Of a DNA stretch of 64,000 nucleotides, positions 1 to 8,511 are shown piece by piece. The translations under genes and the position numbers were made by a program. This stretch comes from Candidatus Methanoperedens sp. Its GTDB lineage: Archaea > Halobacteriota > Methanosarcinia > Methanosarcinales > Methanoperedenaceae. The first letter of the stretch is position 1, and every line of letters begins with the position of its first letter. The DNA lies in the NCBI GenBank assembly GCA_027460525.1, contig JAPZAS010000016.1, forward strand, positions 1-64,000, read 5' to 3'. The notes beneath the pieces are model-generated. The model did not search any database. It had not been told where the DNA came from and worked only from the letters and a program-made list of their open reading frames with translations.

Positions 1-147
1 GAGATCGAGCGCACAGGAGATATTGTGTCCTCATTATCTCTGAAATTCGATACTCTCATATCTCTTGTTCCCATAAAAGAAAAAGATTGGCGTAAAAGAA
101 AGACCGTTTTAATCTCAAATATTAAACGTGATGGAGTGGCGATATGA
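1..147 (+). pseudogene. 3' fragment of MNT nucleotidyltransferase, cut by window edge
   Basis: The first 147 bases read in frame to a TGA stop and encode 48 residues almost identical to the C-terminal part of the nucleotidyltransferase at 1290-1640. Only a few bases differ from 1494-1640. The 5' part lies outside the window, so it cannot be seen whether the gene is intact upstream. The partner gene that should follow is truncated, so this is probably a duplicated, decaying copy of the MNT antitoxin. The last codons overlap the start of the downstream remnant by four bases (ATGA), as in the intact pair. Confidence 0.8.
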
Positions 148-203
148 ATGAGGAAATAAGAGAGCTGCTTAAGCTCCATTACACTGATCGAGGTAAAAGA
201 TGA
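144..203 (+). pseudogene. HEPN toxin remnant, 19 codons
   Basis: A start codon overlapping the preceding stop (ATGA) opens a 19-residue frame beginning MNEEIRELL. This resembles the beginning of the intact HEPN protein at 1637 (MNEETEALLKK), then diverges and stops. The stop overlaps the start of the next nucleotidyltransferase. It looks like a HEPN gene whose body was replaced when the following MNT/HEPN pair was joined in. Its short length makes independent function unlikely. Confidence 0.55.
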
Positions 204-496
204 CAAAGACGCTTGAAGAAATCTTAAACGCAATCAAAAAGCGTAAAAAGGTTTTACAAGAAAAATATAAAGTAAAGGAGATCGGTGTATTCGGCTCTTA
301 TGTCAGAGGGGAACAGACCGAAAAAAGCGATGTTGATATACTCGTTGATTTCTATGAATTGCCTGATGTTTTCGACCTGTTAAAATTAGAGCGGTCGCTT
401 CGTGGAATCTTGAAATGCAGGGTTGATGTGGTGAGGAAACAGGCGATAAGAAGGGAACTGAGAGACCAAATCTTATCCGAGGCTATTAAAATATGA
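200..496 (+). CDS. MNT-type nucleotidyltransferase, MntA-like antitoxin
   Basis: This 98-residue minimal nucleotidyltransferase carries the family signature GSX10DXD, with Gly32-Ser33 and Asp44/Asp46 (GSY...SDVDILVD). In known HepT-MntA systems such enzymes act as antitoxins by adding AMP to the partner HEPN RNase near its active site. The gene overlaps the downstream HEPN gene by four bases (ATGA), the usual translationally coupled layout. The N-terminus is rich in lysine and leucine helices, as expected. It differs in sequence from the nucleotidyltransferase at 1290, so the two pairs are separate subfamilies rather than a simple duplication. Confidence 0.88.
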   Translation: MTKTLEEILNAIKKRKKVLQEKYKVKEIGVFGSYVRGEQTEKSDVDILVDFYELPDVFDLLKLERSLRGILKCRVDVVRKQAIRRELRDQILSEAIKI

Positions 497-834
497 ACCG
501 TGATTACAAACTTTTTGTAAAAGACATACTGGATGCTATTGATAAGATAGATGAATTTATCGGGAAAATGGAATACGGGGAGTTCATAAAGGATGATAAA
601 ACAGCAACAGCGGTGGTCAAAAAGATAGAAATCATAGGCGAAGCCATAAAAAACATACCCAGAGATGTTCGGGCGAAATATAATTCCATACCATGGCGAG
701 ATATAGTGGGAATGAGAAACAAAATTACCCACAATTATTTCGGGATTGATTACGAGATTGTCTGGAAAGTGGTCAAGGAAAAACTGCCTGCATTGAAGAT
801 TCAGGTGGAGCAGGTATTGAAAGAGATGGATTAA
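493..834 (+). CDS. HepT-like HEPN RNase toxin (DUF86)
   Basis: This 113-residue all-helical HEPN protein has the catalytic RX4HXY motif at Arg75, His80 and Tyr82 (RNKITHNY). In the HepT family this motif forms the metal-independent RNase site, and the tyrosine is the residue adenylylated by MntA. It starts inside the stop of the upstream nucleotidyltransferase, so the two are co-translated and form a complete toxin-antitoxin module. The active-site motif is intact, so the toxin is probably functional. Confidence 0.9.
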   Translation: MNRDYKLFVKDILDAIDKIDEFIGKMEYGEFIKDDKTATAVVKKIEIIGEAIKNIPRDVRAKYNSIPWRDIVGMRNKITHNYFGIDYEIVWKVVKEKLPALKIQVEQVLKEMD

Positions 835-1289
835 AAAACATATTTTCCTGAAATATGATACTTAACGAGTAAGTATTAACATAATAAAATAATTCACACA
901 TAATTTTATGCATTCTGAACATGCTGAGGGTGTCTTTTTGACAGGATTTATCCTAAACACTTTTTTGAGGAGGGCAGAATAATTTATAACTCTATAATTA
1001 TTAAATCCCCGGCGCGCCGATATGTTCCCGAAGCAGCAATATTCCCTTAGAGCCGAACTCCTCAAGCCCGCATCGATGGGATGGGCTTTTTTCTTGCGGA
1101 CTTGAAGACGTGCAGCTTCCGGTCGAGGCGCGGCGGGAGGTGGCGGGGCGGGTCGGATGATGGAGTGGGCGGGGAGGTTGTGATGGCGATTGAAGTCGTG
1201 GATGTTACCGAAAGCGGATGCGAAGCCTGCAATATTCATAGCAAGCTATTATAGGGTAAAACACTATTCATAAAAGAACAGTGATTTAA
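835..1289 (+). other. 455-bp intergenic region, no supported gene
   Basis: This stretch separates the two HEPN/MNT pairs. The left half is AT-rich. The right half (about 1010-1190) is very GC-rich, with a cggcgcgccg palindrome near 1010 and a G-run-rich tract around 1120-1180. A 125-codon frame exists on the minus strand but has proline/alanine-rich composition and no recognisable domain, so I do not call it. The GC-rich part may be a decayed relative of the repeats seen at 24-28 kb, though I could not align it convincingly. Confidence 0.5.
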
Positions 1290-1640
1290 TTGAAAACAAG
1301 GAATCTCAAGAAAACTAGAACTGAATCACCTATTAAAGACATCCTTCAAGAGCTGAAGGAAGAGCTACGACACAGGTACGGAAGCAAGCTCAAAAGTATG
1401 ATGCTATTTGGTTCTTATGCAAGGGGTGAGCAAAGAAGTGATTCCGATATAGATATTGCTATAATCCTTGAAGATTTCTCCCATGCCTGCGCCGAGATCG
1501 AGCGCACAGGAGATATTGTGTCCTCATTATCTCTGAAATTCGATACCCTCATATCTCTTGTTCCCATAAAGGAAAAAGACTGGCGTAAAAGAAAGACCGT
1601 TTTAATCTCAAATATTAAACGTGATGGAGTGGCGGTATGA
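1290..1640 (+). CDS. MNT-type nucleotidyltransferase, antitoxin of HEPN pair
   Basis: This 116-residue minimal nucleotidyltransferase has the GSX10DXD signature at Gly41-Ser42 and Asp53/Asp55 (GSYARGEQRSDSDIDI). The likely role is neutralisation of the adjacent HEPN protein by nucleotidylation. The only in-frame start upstream of the domain is TTG at 1290, without an obvious Shine-Dalgarno, so the exact N-terminus is uncertain. Its stop overlaps the HEPN start by four bases. The last 147 bases are nearly identical to positions 1-147, evidence of a recent local duplication. Confidence 0.85.
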   Translation: MKTRNLKKTRTESPIKDILQELKEELRHRYGSKLKSMMLFGSYARGEQRSDSDIDIAIILEDFSHACAEIERTGDIVSSLSLKFDTLISLVPIKEKDWRKRKTVLISNIKRDGVAV

Positions 1641-2020
1641 ATGAGGAAACCGAGGCACTTTTAAAGAAGGCTCTGGACAGCATTAAGGGGGCAAGGCTCC
1701 TGTTTGATGATGAATTGTACGGGTTTGCTGTTTCAAGAGCCTATTACGCCATGTTCTATCTGGTAAGCGCTGTCCTCCTGACAAAAGGCTTGAATTTTTC
1801 AAAACATCAGGCTGTGGTGGCTGCATTTGGGCAGCATTTCATCAAAACCGGGATATTCAAGCAGAAGTTTCATCAGTATCTTGTGGAGGCTTTTGAACAG
1901 AGGCAGATAGGGGATTATGAACCAATGGAAGAGATTACAAAGGAGACGGCGCAGAAAAATATTGACAGGGCTGAAGAATTTTTGGTTGCTGTGAGAGCGT
2001 ATCTTGAAAAGACGAAATGA
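1637..2020 (+). CDS. HEPN domain protein (COG1895-type), probable toxin
   Basis: This 127-residue helical HEPN protein of the COG1895 type is recognised by the SRAYYAMFY helix near residues 34-42 and the C-terminal pattern around DYEP...ITKETAQ. The subfamily pairs with MNT nucleotidyltransferases in archaeal and bacterial toxin-antitoxin or phage-defence modules. The strict RX4-6H motif is less clear than in the HepT protein at 493-834, so RNase activity is inferred. It is translationally coupled to the upstream nucleotidyltransferase (ATGA overlap). Confidence 0.85.
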   Translation: MNEETEALLKKALDSIKGARLLFDDELYGFAVSRAYYAMFYLVSAVLLTKGLNFSKHQAVVAAFGQHFIKTGIFKQKFHQYLVEAFEQRQIGDYEPMEEITKETAQKNIDRAEEFLVAVRAYLEKTK

Positions 2021-2093
2021 CCGTGGAAAAATGGGAACAGCCAAATATTTTGATGTTATAAAATTAGCGTAAATGTACCATTTTAACAAATCT

Positions 2094-2228
2094 GCGTTCA
2101 TCGGCGTCATGCCCGCCGTTATGCATAGACACGTATCTCCACGTATGGCGTAGCCATACGTGTGGGCGACGCCAACTGGCGCAACGGTTGACGTGGATGC
2201 GCCCTCCCGAGGCGCGACTCGGGGCGTT
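2094..2228 (+). repeat. 135-bp hairpin-rich element, inverted partner at 23.4 kb
   Basis: This stretch is the near-perfect reverse complement of 23422-23557, differing at only a few bases. It holds several internal palindromes, including 10-bp arms CACGTATGGC and GCCATACGTG around a GTA loop (2140-2162), and a GCGCC...GGCGC type arm near 2170-2180. It carries no coding frame. The form resembles a MITE- or REP-like dispersed element. Confidence 0.85.
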
Positions 2229-2254
2229 TATCTGCGGTTAATATAAGTCATTAA

Positions 2255-3232
2255 TCACTGCGTTATCCCTGTCACCACGTCTTTCTTGAAATCAAATACT
2301 GTGGCGCACTTATCCTTATCGCAGATATCAAGCCGTGATGTAGCTTCTATAATACCGATATTTACTGCCGTATATCCCGCGCTTTCAAAAAGTCGAATCA
2401 CTTCTGATTCATTTTCAGGTAAAGAAGTTACTATGAAGCCAGTGGCAGGATGAATCTTCAGCCATTGCGTAAAATCAAGATTTTTTGGCGAAGGTATCCT
2501 TTCAAGCTCAACCCTCGCGCCTTTTCCGCTTGTCTCAAGCAGCATGCCAAGCGTGCCTATCAAGCCCGGGTTGCTGATATCCTTCCCGGCGGTGAGAAGT
2601 TTCCTCTCCCCGAGCACCTGCATCACTTTGTATTTTTCACGCACAACCACGGGCTCTTTCATGGTAGTTGAATCAAAACTGTAGGGAGAATTCGGTCCCA
2701 CTTTTCCTTCCATGTCGTAAGCTGCGATTATGGAATCGCCTGCGTTAGCGGTACCGCTTCTGATCTCGCATCCTTTCTTCACAGTTCCGATAATGGCGAC
2801 CGAGAGCGAAGTATAGGGGGTGTCGGGATGAAGATGCCCTCCCACCATAGGAACGCCGAACTTGGCTATCCCGTCCCTTATGCCGCGAATAATCTCTTTG
2901 CATACGTTTTTATCATCCGAGGATAGCACATTGACCATTGCGACCGACCTTCCCCCCATGGCAGCGATGTCATTGACATTGACAAGGACAGAAGTATATC
3001 CCGCCCACCATGGGCTTGCATTCACGAGGCGACCCCATATTCCGTCTGCTGCGAACAGGATGTAATCCTCGCCGCCGATGTCAATTACTGCTGCATCGTC
3101 CCCGAAATCCACGACAGCATTTGAGTATTCGGAACGAACGCTCTCGAATATATTAATAAGGTCGGCGATGGGTTTTTTGCGGGTAACGCCTTCAAATTCA
3201 CGGATTTCTTTTACTATTTTTGAAAGCTCCAT
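2255..3232 (-). CDS. methanogenesis marker protein 2 (AIR synthase-like)
   Basis: This 325-residue protein belongs to the PurM/AIR synthase-related superfamily. It has an N-terminal segment with FGDDAAVID and an ADGIWGR block, followed by VNVNDIAAMGG, typical of the ATP-binding PurM fold. The overall pattern matches methanogenesis marker 2, a family nearly confined to methanogens and methane- or alkane-oxidising archaea. The reaction is not established. It lies on the minus strand downstream of tgt, queA and a SAM hydrolase, with 61 bp between it and tgt. The start ATG at 3232 gives a full-length N-terminus. Confidence 0.8.
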   Translation of the reverse strand: MELSKIVKEIREFEGVTRKKPIADLINIFESVRSEYSNAVVDFGDDAAVIDIGGEDYILFAADGIWGRLVNASPWWAGYTSVLVNVNDIAAMGGRSVAMVNVLSSDDKNVCKEIIRGIRDGIAKFGVPMVGGHLHPDTPYTSLSVAIIGTVKKGCEIRSGTANAGDSIIAAYDMEGKVGPNSPYSFDSTTMKEPVVVREKYKVMQVLGERKLLTAGKDISNPGLIGTLGMLLETSGKGARVELERIPSPKNLDFTQWLKIHPATGFIVTSLPENESEVIRLFESAGYTAVNIGIIEATSRLDICDKDKCATVFDFKKDVVTGITQ

Positions 3233-3293
3233 GGTAACTCAGCATGCGGCGTGATAAATTATAGTTTTTGTGACGAGGGTTTTTCTATGGTTA

Positions 3294-4569
<1,276 letters not shown>

Positions 4570-5574
4570 TTACCTAAAAATCAGCATCGCATCGCCGAAG
4601 CTGTAAAACCTGTATGAATGTGATATGGCGCTACTATAAGCCTCCATCAGTTTTTCCCTGCCCGCAAATGCGCTCACAAGCATTAAAAGCGTGGATTTTG
4701 GGAGATGGAAGTTGGTTATTATCCCCTCGATTCCTGAGCGAAAACTGTAAGGCGGATAGATGAATAGCTGGCTGAATCCTTCCTTTGCGGCAATTTTCCC
4801 GTCCACGCACGAGCTTTCAAGCGCCTTTACAGTGGTTGTCCCTGCAGCAATCAGCTTTCCTTTCGTTTCATTGATTATGTCTGCGCTTTCGGCGCTGATG
4901 GAAAAATATTCTGGCTCCATTTTGTGAGCTTCAATGTCCTGGGTTTTAACAGGAGTGAATGTCCCGATGCCCACATGAAGAGTAATGTAAGCAATGTTGA
5001 CCCCTTTGTTCATTATCTCATTCAATAAGTTATTTGTAAAATGAAGACCTGCTGTGGGCGCTGCTATCGAGCCTTTTTCCCTGGAATATACCGTCTGGTA
5101 GCGGTTCCTGTCCTCAAGCTTTTTCTTGATATACGGCGGAAGGGGCGCGTCCCCGATTTTTTCAAGAATATCGTTGAGGTTTCCGTTGCAGTTAAACTCA
5201 ACCAGATATCTATTGGTGTACTCTTTCTTTCTGACTTCAAGGATTGTGGCTTCAAGTTCGCCGAAATAAAGTCTTGCGCCTTCATGGATATTCTTGCCCC
5301 TTATCAAACACTCGTACCCAGCATTGCTTTTCGAAACCACGAGCGCCTCGACTTTGCCTCCTGTAGCTTTTTTACCTGAGAGTTTTGCCGGAATAACTCC
5401 TGAATCGTTGAGCACAAGGGTATCCCCTTCTTCAAAATAACCTATGATATCAGAAAAACATCGATGCTCGATATTTTTTCCCAGTACCATCAATCTCGAG
5501 GAATCCCTGGGTTCTAAGGGGGACTGTGCAATCAGTTCTTTCGGAAGATAATAATCAAAATCGCAAAGTTTCAT
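4570..5574 (-). CDS. queA: S-adenosylmethionine:tRNA ribosyltransferase-isomerase
   Basis: QueA transfers and isomerises the ribosyl group of SAM onto preQ1-tRNA to make epoxyqueuosine. The 334-residue product has the diagnostic start MKLCDFDYYLPKELIAQ, the SRLMVL segment, the TAGLHFT motif (ptAGLHF), THVGIGTF-like TLHVGIGTF and the C-terminal NFHLPKSTLLMLVSAF block. Length is normal for the family. It follows the SAM hydrolase gene by 23 bp and precedes tgt on the minus strand, suggesting one transcription unit. QueA is a bacterial enzyme, so horizontal acquisition is the simplest explanation. Confidence 0.95.
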   Translation of the reverse strand: MKLCDFDYYLPKELIAQSPLEPRDSSRLMVLGKNIEHRCFSDIIGYFEEGDTLVLNDSGVIPAKLSGKKATGGKVEALVVSKSNAGYECLIRGKNIHEGARLYFGELEATILEVRKKEYTNRYLVEFNCNGNLNDILEKIGDAPLPPYIKKKLEDRNRYQTVYSREKGSIAAPTAGLHFTNNLLNEIMNKGVNIAYITLHVGIGTFTPVKTQDIEAHKMEPEYFSISAESADIINETKGKLIAAGTTTVKALESSCVDGKIAAKEGFSQLFIYPPYSFRSGIEGIITNFHLPKSTLLMLVSAFAGREKLMEAYSSAISHSYRFYSFGDAMLIFR

Positions 5575-5597
5575 CTGTGCTTAGTCCGTATGCTGGC

Positions 5598-6377
5598 TTA
5601 AGTAATTTTTCTTACAACAATCTCGTCTTCGGGTTTTTTATCAAAGTATAGAGCGGCATTTCCCATGTTAATCGCAATCTCAAGGAATCCATGGCTTCCA
5701 ATCAATGCCAGGGGTTCACCTTTTTTGCAAAATCCGTATGAGCTGTGGAAAGTGACATGCTTTTCCTCGAGTTCAAGAATATCGCCGGGTTGAAGCTCCA
5801 CCAGATCTTTTGAAATATTGGTCACGATATTCCCGAATGAATCAACAAATATAATCCTGCCCGACAAGGAATTATCCTTTTTTATTCCATTTCCAAAATC
5901 AAGATTTACAAAATCAAAAATCTGCCTGCCAGCGTCGCTGATATTCAACCCTTTTGAGATACGGGCTGCAACCGGTGCAAAAATATCCCTTCCGTGGAAA
6001 GTGCTGGAAATATTTTTTCGGAATAGATTCCTGTTTGTGATCTCATACACCTCAAAATCCCCCAGACTTTTTGCAGCCGGAATCAGAAGACCGTTATCAG
6101 GGCCTATAAAATAATGCACTTTTCCATGCGATTCAGCCACGATTGCAAGGGCTCTGCGTTTTGTTCCAACCCCGGGGTCAACCACTGCGATATGCACCGT
6201 GCCTGAGGGGAAATATCCTGCAGTGGTCATTAGAATAAATGCACCTGCGCGGATGTCATGAGGCGGTACTGAATGGGATATGTCCATTATCCTGACTGTC
6301 GGGTTGATGCCAAGGATTACGCCTTTCATGGAGGCTGGATACACATCCCCGAAATCTGAAAGCAGCGTTATGACCAT
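5598..6377 (-). CDS. S-adenosyl-L-methionine hydrolase (DUF62 family)
   Basis: This 259-residue protein belongs to the SAM hydroxide adenosyltransferase/DUF62 family, relatives of fluorinases and chlorinases that split SAM into adenosine and methionine using activated water. Seen motifs are LLSDFGD near the N-terminus, MKGVILGINP, the ISHSVPPHDIRAGAF block and VVDPGVGT. A TTG codon nine bases upstream is in frame, but the ATG at 6377 aligns better with the family start. It is the first gene of the minus-strand group leading into queA, which also consumes SAM; whether the pairing is functional is unknown. Confidence 0.85.
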   Translation of the reverse strand: MVITLLSDFGDVYPASMKGVILGINPTVRIMDISHSVPPHDIRAGAFILMTTAGYFPSGTVHIAVVDPGVGTKRRALAIVAESHGKVHYFIGPDNGLLIPAAKSLGDFEVYEITNRNLFRKNISSTFHGRDIFAPVAARISKGLNISDAGRQIFDFVNLDFGNGIKKDNSLSGRIIFVDSFGNIVTNISKDLVELQPGDILELEEKHVTFHSSYGFCKKGEPLALIGSHGFLEIAINMGNAALYFDKKPEDEIVVRKIT

Positions 6378-6433
6378 AGCCTTCAAGAAACATTTAATAC
6401 ACTGTTAAACTATAAAACCCGCTGCTAAACTAT

Positions 6434-6507
6434 GGACTCGTGGGGTAGCCAGGATATCCTAGCGGGCTTCGAACCCGCGGACCCGCGTTCGAATCGCGGC
6501 GAGTCCG
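6434..6507 (+). tRNA. tRNA-Arg (anticodon TCG)
   Basis: A complete cloverleaf can be drawn by eye. The acceptor GGACTCG pairs with CGAGTCC, the D arm retains A14, G18, G19 and A21, and the anticodon stem GCGGG/CCCGC encloses the loop CTTCGAA, giving anticodon TCG. The T stem CCGCG/CGCGG encloses TTCGAAT. The discriminator base is G and CCA is not encoded. No intron is visible. It lies in the gap between the divergently placed SAM hydrolase and FtsZ genes. Confidence 0.93.
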
Positions 6508-6560
6508 TTAACTTACTTGAAATAAAAAATAAAAGTTCCGGTTGAACCGGAACAGCGGTC

Positions 6561-7733
6561 TTATACCTGCCCAAAGAAATACCAGAGCAGAATCAGTATT
6601 ATTATCAGGATTATTGCAATCCAGATATAAGGACTGGTGCCCTTCTTTTCTTCTATCTTGGGCTGCGGTTTCGGAGCCTCCACCCTTGGAGCAGGTCTTG
6701 GTTTTGGAGGTTCAGGTCTTGGCGCCGGTTCTGGTTCTTCAACCACTGGTTCTTCCTTTACCTTTCCTGATACGAAGGGGCTTTCCACGCCTGTCAAAAC
6801 AGCCATCACCCGGACCTTTCCCGTCAAATTATTGTCCACTTTTGCGCCCCAGATAATCCTCTTGGTATTCGGCACCTTATCCATTATCATTTCGCCAGTG
6901 ACCGCCACCTCTTCCAGTGTCAGGTCTTCGCCTCCCACGATATGGATAAGCACTCCATAGCTTGCGGATATATCAGTAACGTCAAGCAGCGGGGTACTGA
7001 TTGCCTGTGCCACTGCTTTACTTACTCTCTCTGCCCCATCGCCTTCGCCTATACCGATGGATGAGATTCCACCGCGCTCCATAACAGCACGCAGATCGGC
7101 GTAGTCAAGGTTAACAAGGCTTGGCTGCGTTATGGTATCTGTCAGGTTCTTCACGAATGCCCCAACAAGCGCATTTGCAACATTAAGAGCTTCTTTTAAT
7201 GGAAGGTTGCCTGCCACTTCCCTTAATTTTGAGTTATCAATTATTACCACCGAATCGCAGGATTGAGCGAGCAAATTAATTGCTTCTCTTGCCTTCTCCC
7301 TTCTTGCCATCTCGATAGTGAACGGGATGGTCACGCACCCGATTGTGAGAGCACCGAGCTCGCGTGTGAGTTCTGCAACCACAGGCATGGCGCCTGTTCC
7401 TGTTCCTCCCCCGAGTCCTGCCACCAAAAATACAAGATTTGAACCTTCAAGTTCTGCCCTCAATTCTACAATATTCTCCTTGGTCGCCTGGGCGCCCATT
7501 TCAGGGTAGCCACCGCATCCGTGCCCTTTGCACAGTTTTTCTCCAAGTAGTATCACTTTATCCGCTTTTTGAACATAAAGGTGATTCACATCAGTATTTG
7601 CGGCAATTATCCTGCCGCCCGTAATACCTTTCTCTGCTATCCATGTTGTTATATTACAACCTGCACCACCTAAGCCCACAATGGCAACGGATGGTTTCGC
7701 TGCTTTTGCAAATGCTTTTAAATCAGTAACCAT
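6561..7733 (-). CDS. FtsZ-family GTPase with C-terminal membrane anchor
   Basis: This 390-residue tubulin/FtsZ homologue has the nucleotide-binding GLGGAG loop near residue 20, the tubulin signature GGGTGTG at 108-114 and the T7 catalytic loop NLDYADLR (Asn208, Asp210, Asp213). It should therefore bind and hydrolyse GTP. After the core comes a proline/glutamate-rich linker (about 320-365), and then one strongly hydrophobic helix (about 367-387) ending in FFGQV. Usual FtsZ proteins end in a short conserved peptide that recruits membrane anchors, so a built-in tail anchor is unusual. A good Shine-Dalgarno (AAGGAGG) precedes the ATG at 7733. A TATA-like ATTTAAAT lies near 7763. Confidence 0.85.
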   Translation of the reverse strand: MVTDLKAFAKAAKPSVAIVGLGGAGCNITTWIAEKGITGGRIIAANTDVNHLYVQKADKVILLGEKLCKGHGCGGYPEMGAQATKENIVELRAELEGSNLVFLVAGLGGGTGTGAMPVVAELTRELGALTIGCVTIPFTIEMARREKAREAINLLAQSCDSVVIIDNSKLREVAGNLPLKEALNVANALVGAFVKNLTDTITQPSLVNLDYADLRAVMERGGISSIGIGEGDGAERVSKAVAQAISTPLLDVTDISASYGVLIHIVGGEDLTLEEVAVTGEMIMDKVPNTKRIIWGAKVDNNLTGKVRVMAVLTGVESPFVSGKVKEEPVVEEPEPAPRPEPPKPRPAPRVEAPKPQPKIEEKKGTSPYIWIAIILIIILILLWYFFGQV

Positions 7734-7777
7734 GTTTTTATAGCCTCCTTCTGATGAAGCTACATTTAAATAGCTGT

Positions 7778-7790
7778 TTTACTATATATG
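7778..7790 (+). promoter_or_regulatory. TATA-like box, MBL hydrolase gene
   Basis: The sequence TTTACTATATATG sits about 20-26 bases before the ATG at 7804. An archaeal TATA box at this distance would place transcription initiation at or next to the start codon, so the mRNA may be leaderless. No Shine-Dalgarno is seen before this ATG. Confidence 0.45.
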
Positions 7791-7803
7791 CTTTTTCAGG
7801 TTT

Positions 7804-8424
7804 ATGAAGGTTATAAAATTGGGTAACTATGATGCAAATGCGTATCTGGTGGATGGGATTATACTGGTGGATGCAGGAATGGACGGACTTGCTGTAATCT
7901 CCGAACTTGAAAAGCATATCCAGCCTGAGCAGCTTGAAACCATCATCCTGACTCACTGCCACTATGACCATTCAGGCGGGGCAGGAGTCGCCGCCGAAGT
8001 CACGGGTGCGAGAATTGCCATACATAAAGATGATGCAGCGCTTCTTAAAAACTCTCACGCAAGTGCGGCACAGTTATTCGGGGAAAAGGCACCGGGAATT
8101 TCGCCTGATATTCTCTTAAGAGGCGGTGAGATTTTCGATGAACTTCTGGTCATCCATACACCCGGGCATACACCGGGCAGCATCTGTCTTTACAATGCCG
8201 ATTCAAAAACCCTTTTTTCAGGCGACACCGTATTCCCGGATGGAAGCTTCGGACGCACGGACCTATATGGCGGAAGCGCATCCCGCTTAATAGAATCAAT
8301 AAAGAAACTCACCCTCCTGGATGTCAGCGTTATGTACCCGGGTCATGGGGATATGGTAAAAAATAACGCCAATGAACAGATCAAGATGTCATTGGTGATG
8401 GCAAGCCAGTATTCAGGTACATGA
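7804..8424 (+). CDS. metallo-beta-lactamase-fold hydrolase
   Basis: This 206-residue protein has the MBL metal-binding motif HxHxDH (THCHYDH near residues 56-62), a downstream HTPGHTPGS segment with the third metal ligand, the bridging aspartate in FSGDTVF and a final PGHG. The pattern is that of glyoxalase II-like or sulfur-dioxygenase-like small hydrolases. The substrate cannot be told from sequence. It is transcribed divergently from ftsZ with only 70 bp between them. Confidence 0.88.
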   Translation: MKVIKLGNYDANAYLVDGIILVDAGMDGLAVISELEKHIQPEQLETIILTHCHYDHSGGAGVAAEVTGARIAIHKDDAALLKNSHASAAQLFGEKAPGISPDILLRGGEIFDELLVIHTPGHTPGSICLYNADSKTLFSGDTVFPDGSFGRTDLYGGSASRLIESIKKLTLLDVSVMYPGHGDMVKNNANEQIKMSLVMASQYSGT

Positions 8425-8511
8425 ACTCCCTGAAGTTAACGTTACAATGTTTAAATTAAAATTTTGTTTTTGTGATACATTTATAACCCATCAATAAAAC
8501 ATAATACTGCT

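Noticed and set aside
862-1239. 125-codon minus-strand frame in the first intergenic region
   Set aside because: Composition is Pro/Ala/Arg-rich as expected from a GC-rich non-coding tract; there is no domain, no Shine-Dalgarno and no conserved pattern.
2140-2162. Palindrome at 2140-2162 as a transcription terminator
   Set aside because: No T-run follows, and the same hairpin occurs in the inverted copy at 23.4 kb within a larger repeat, so it is better explained as part of that element.
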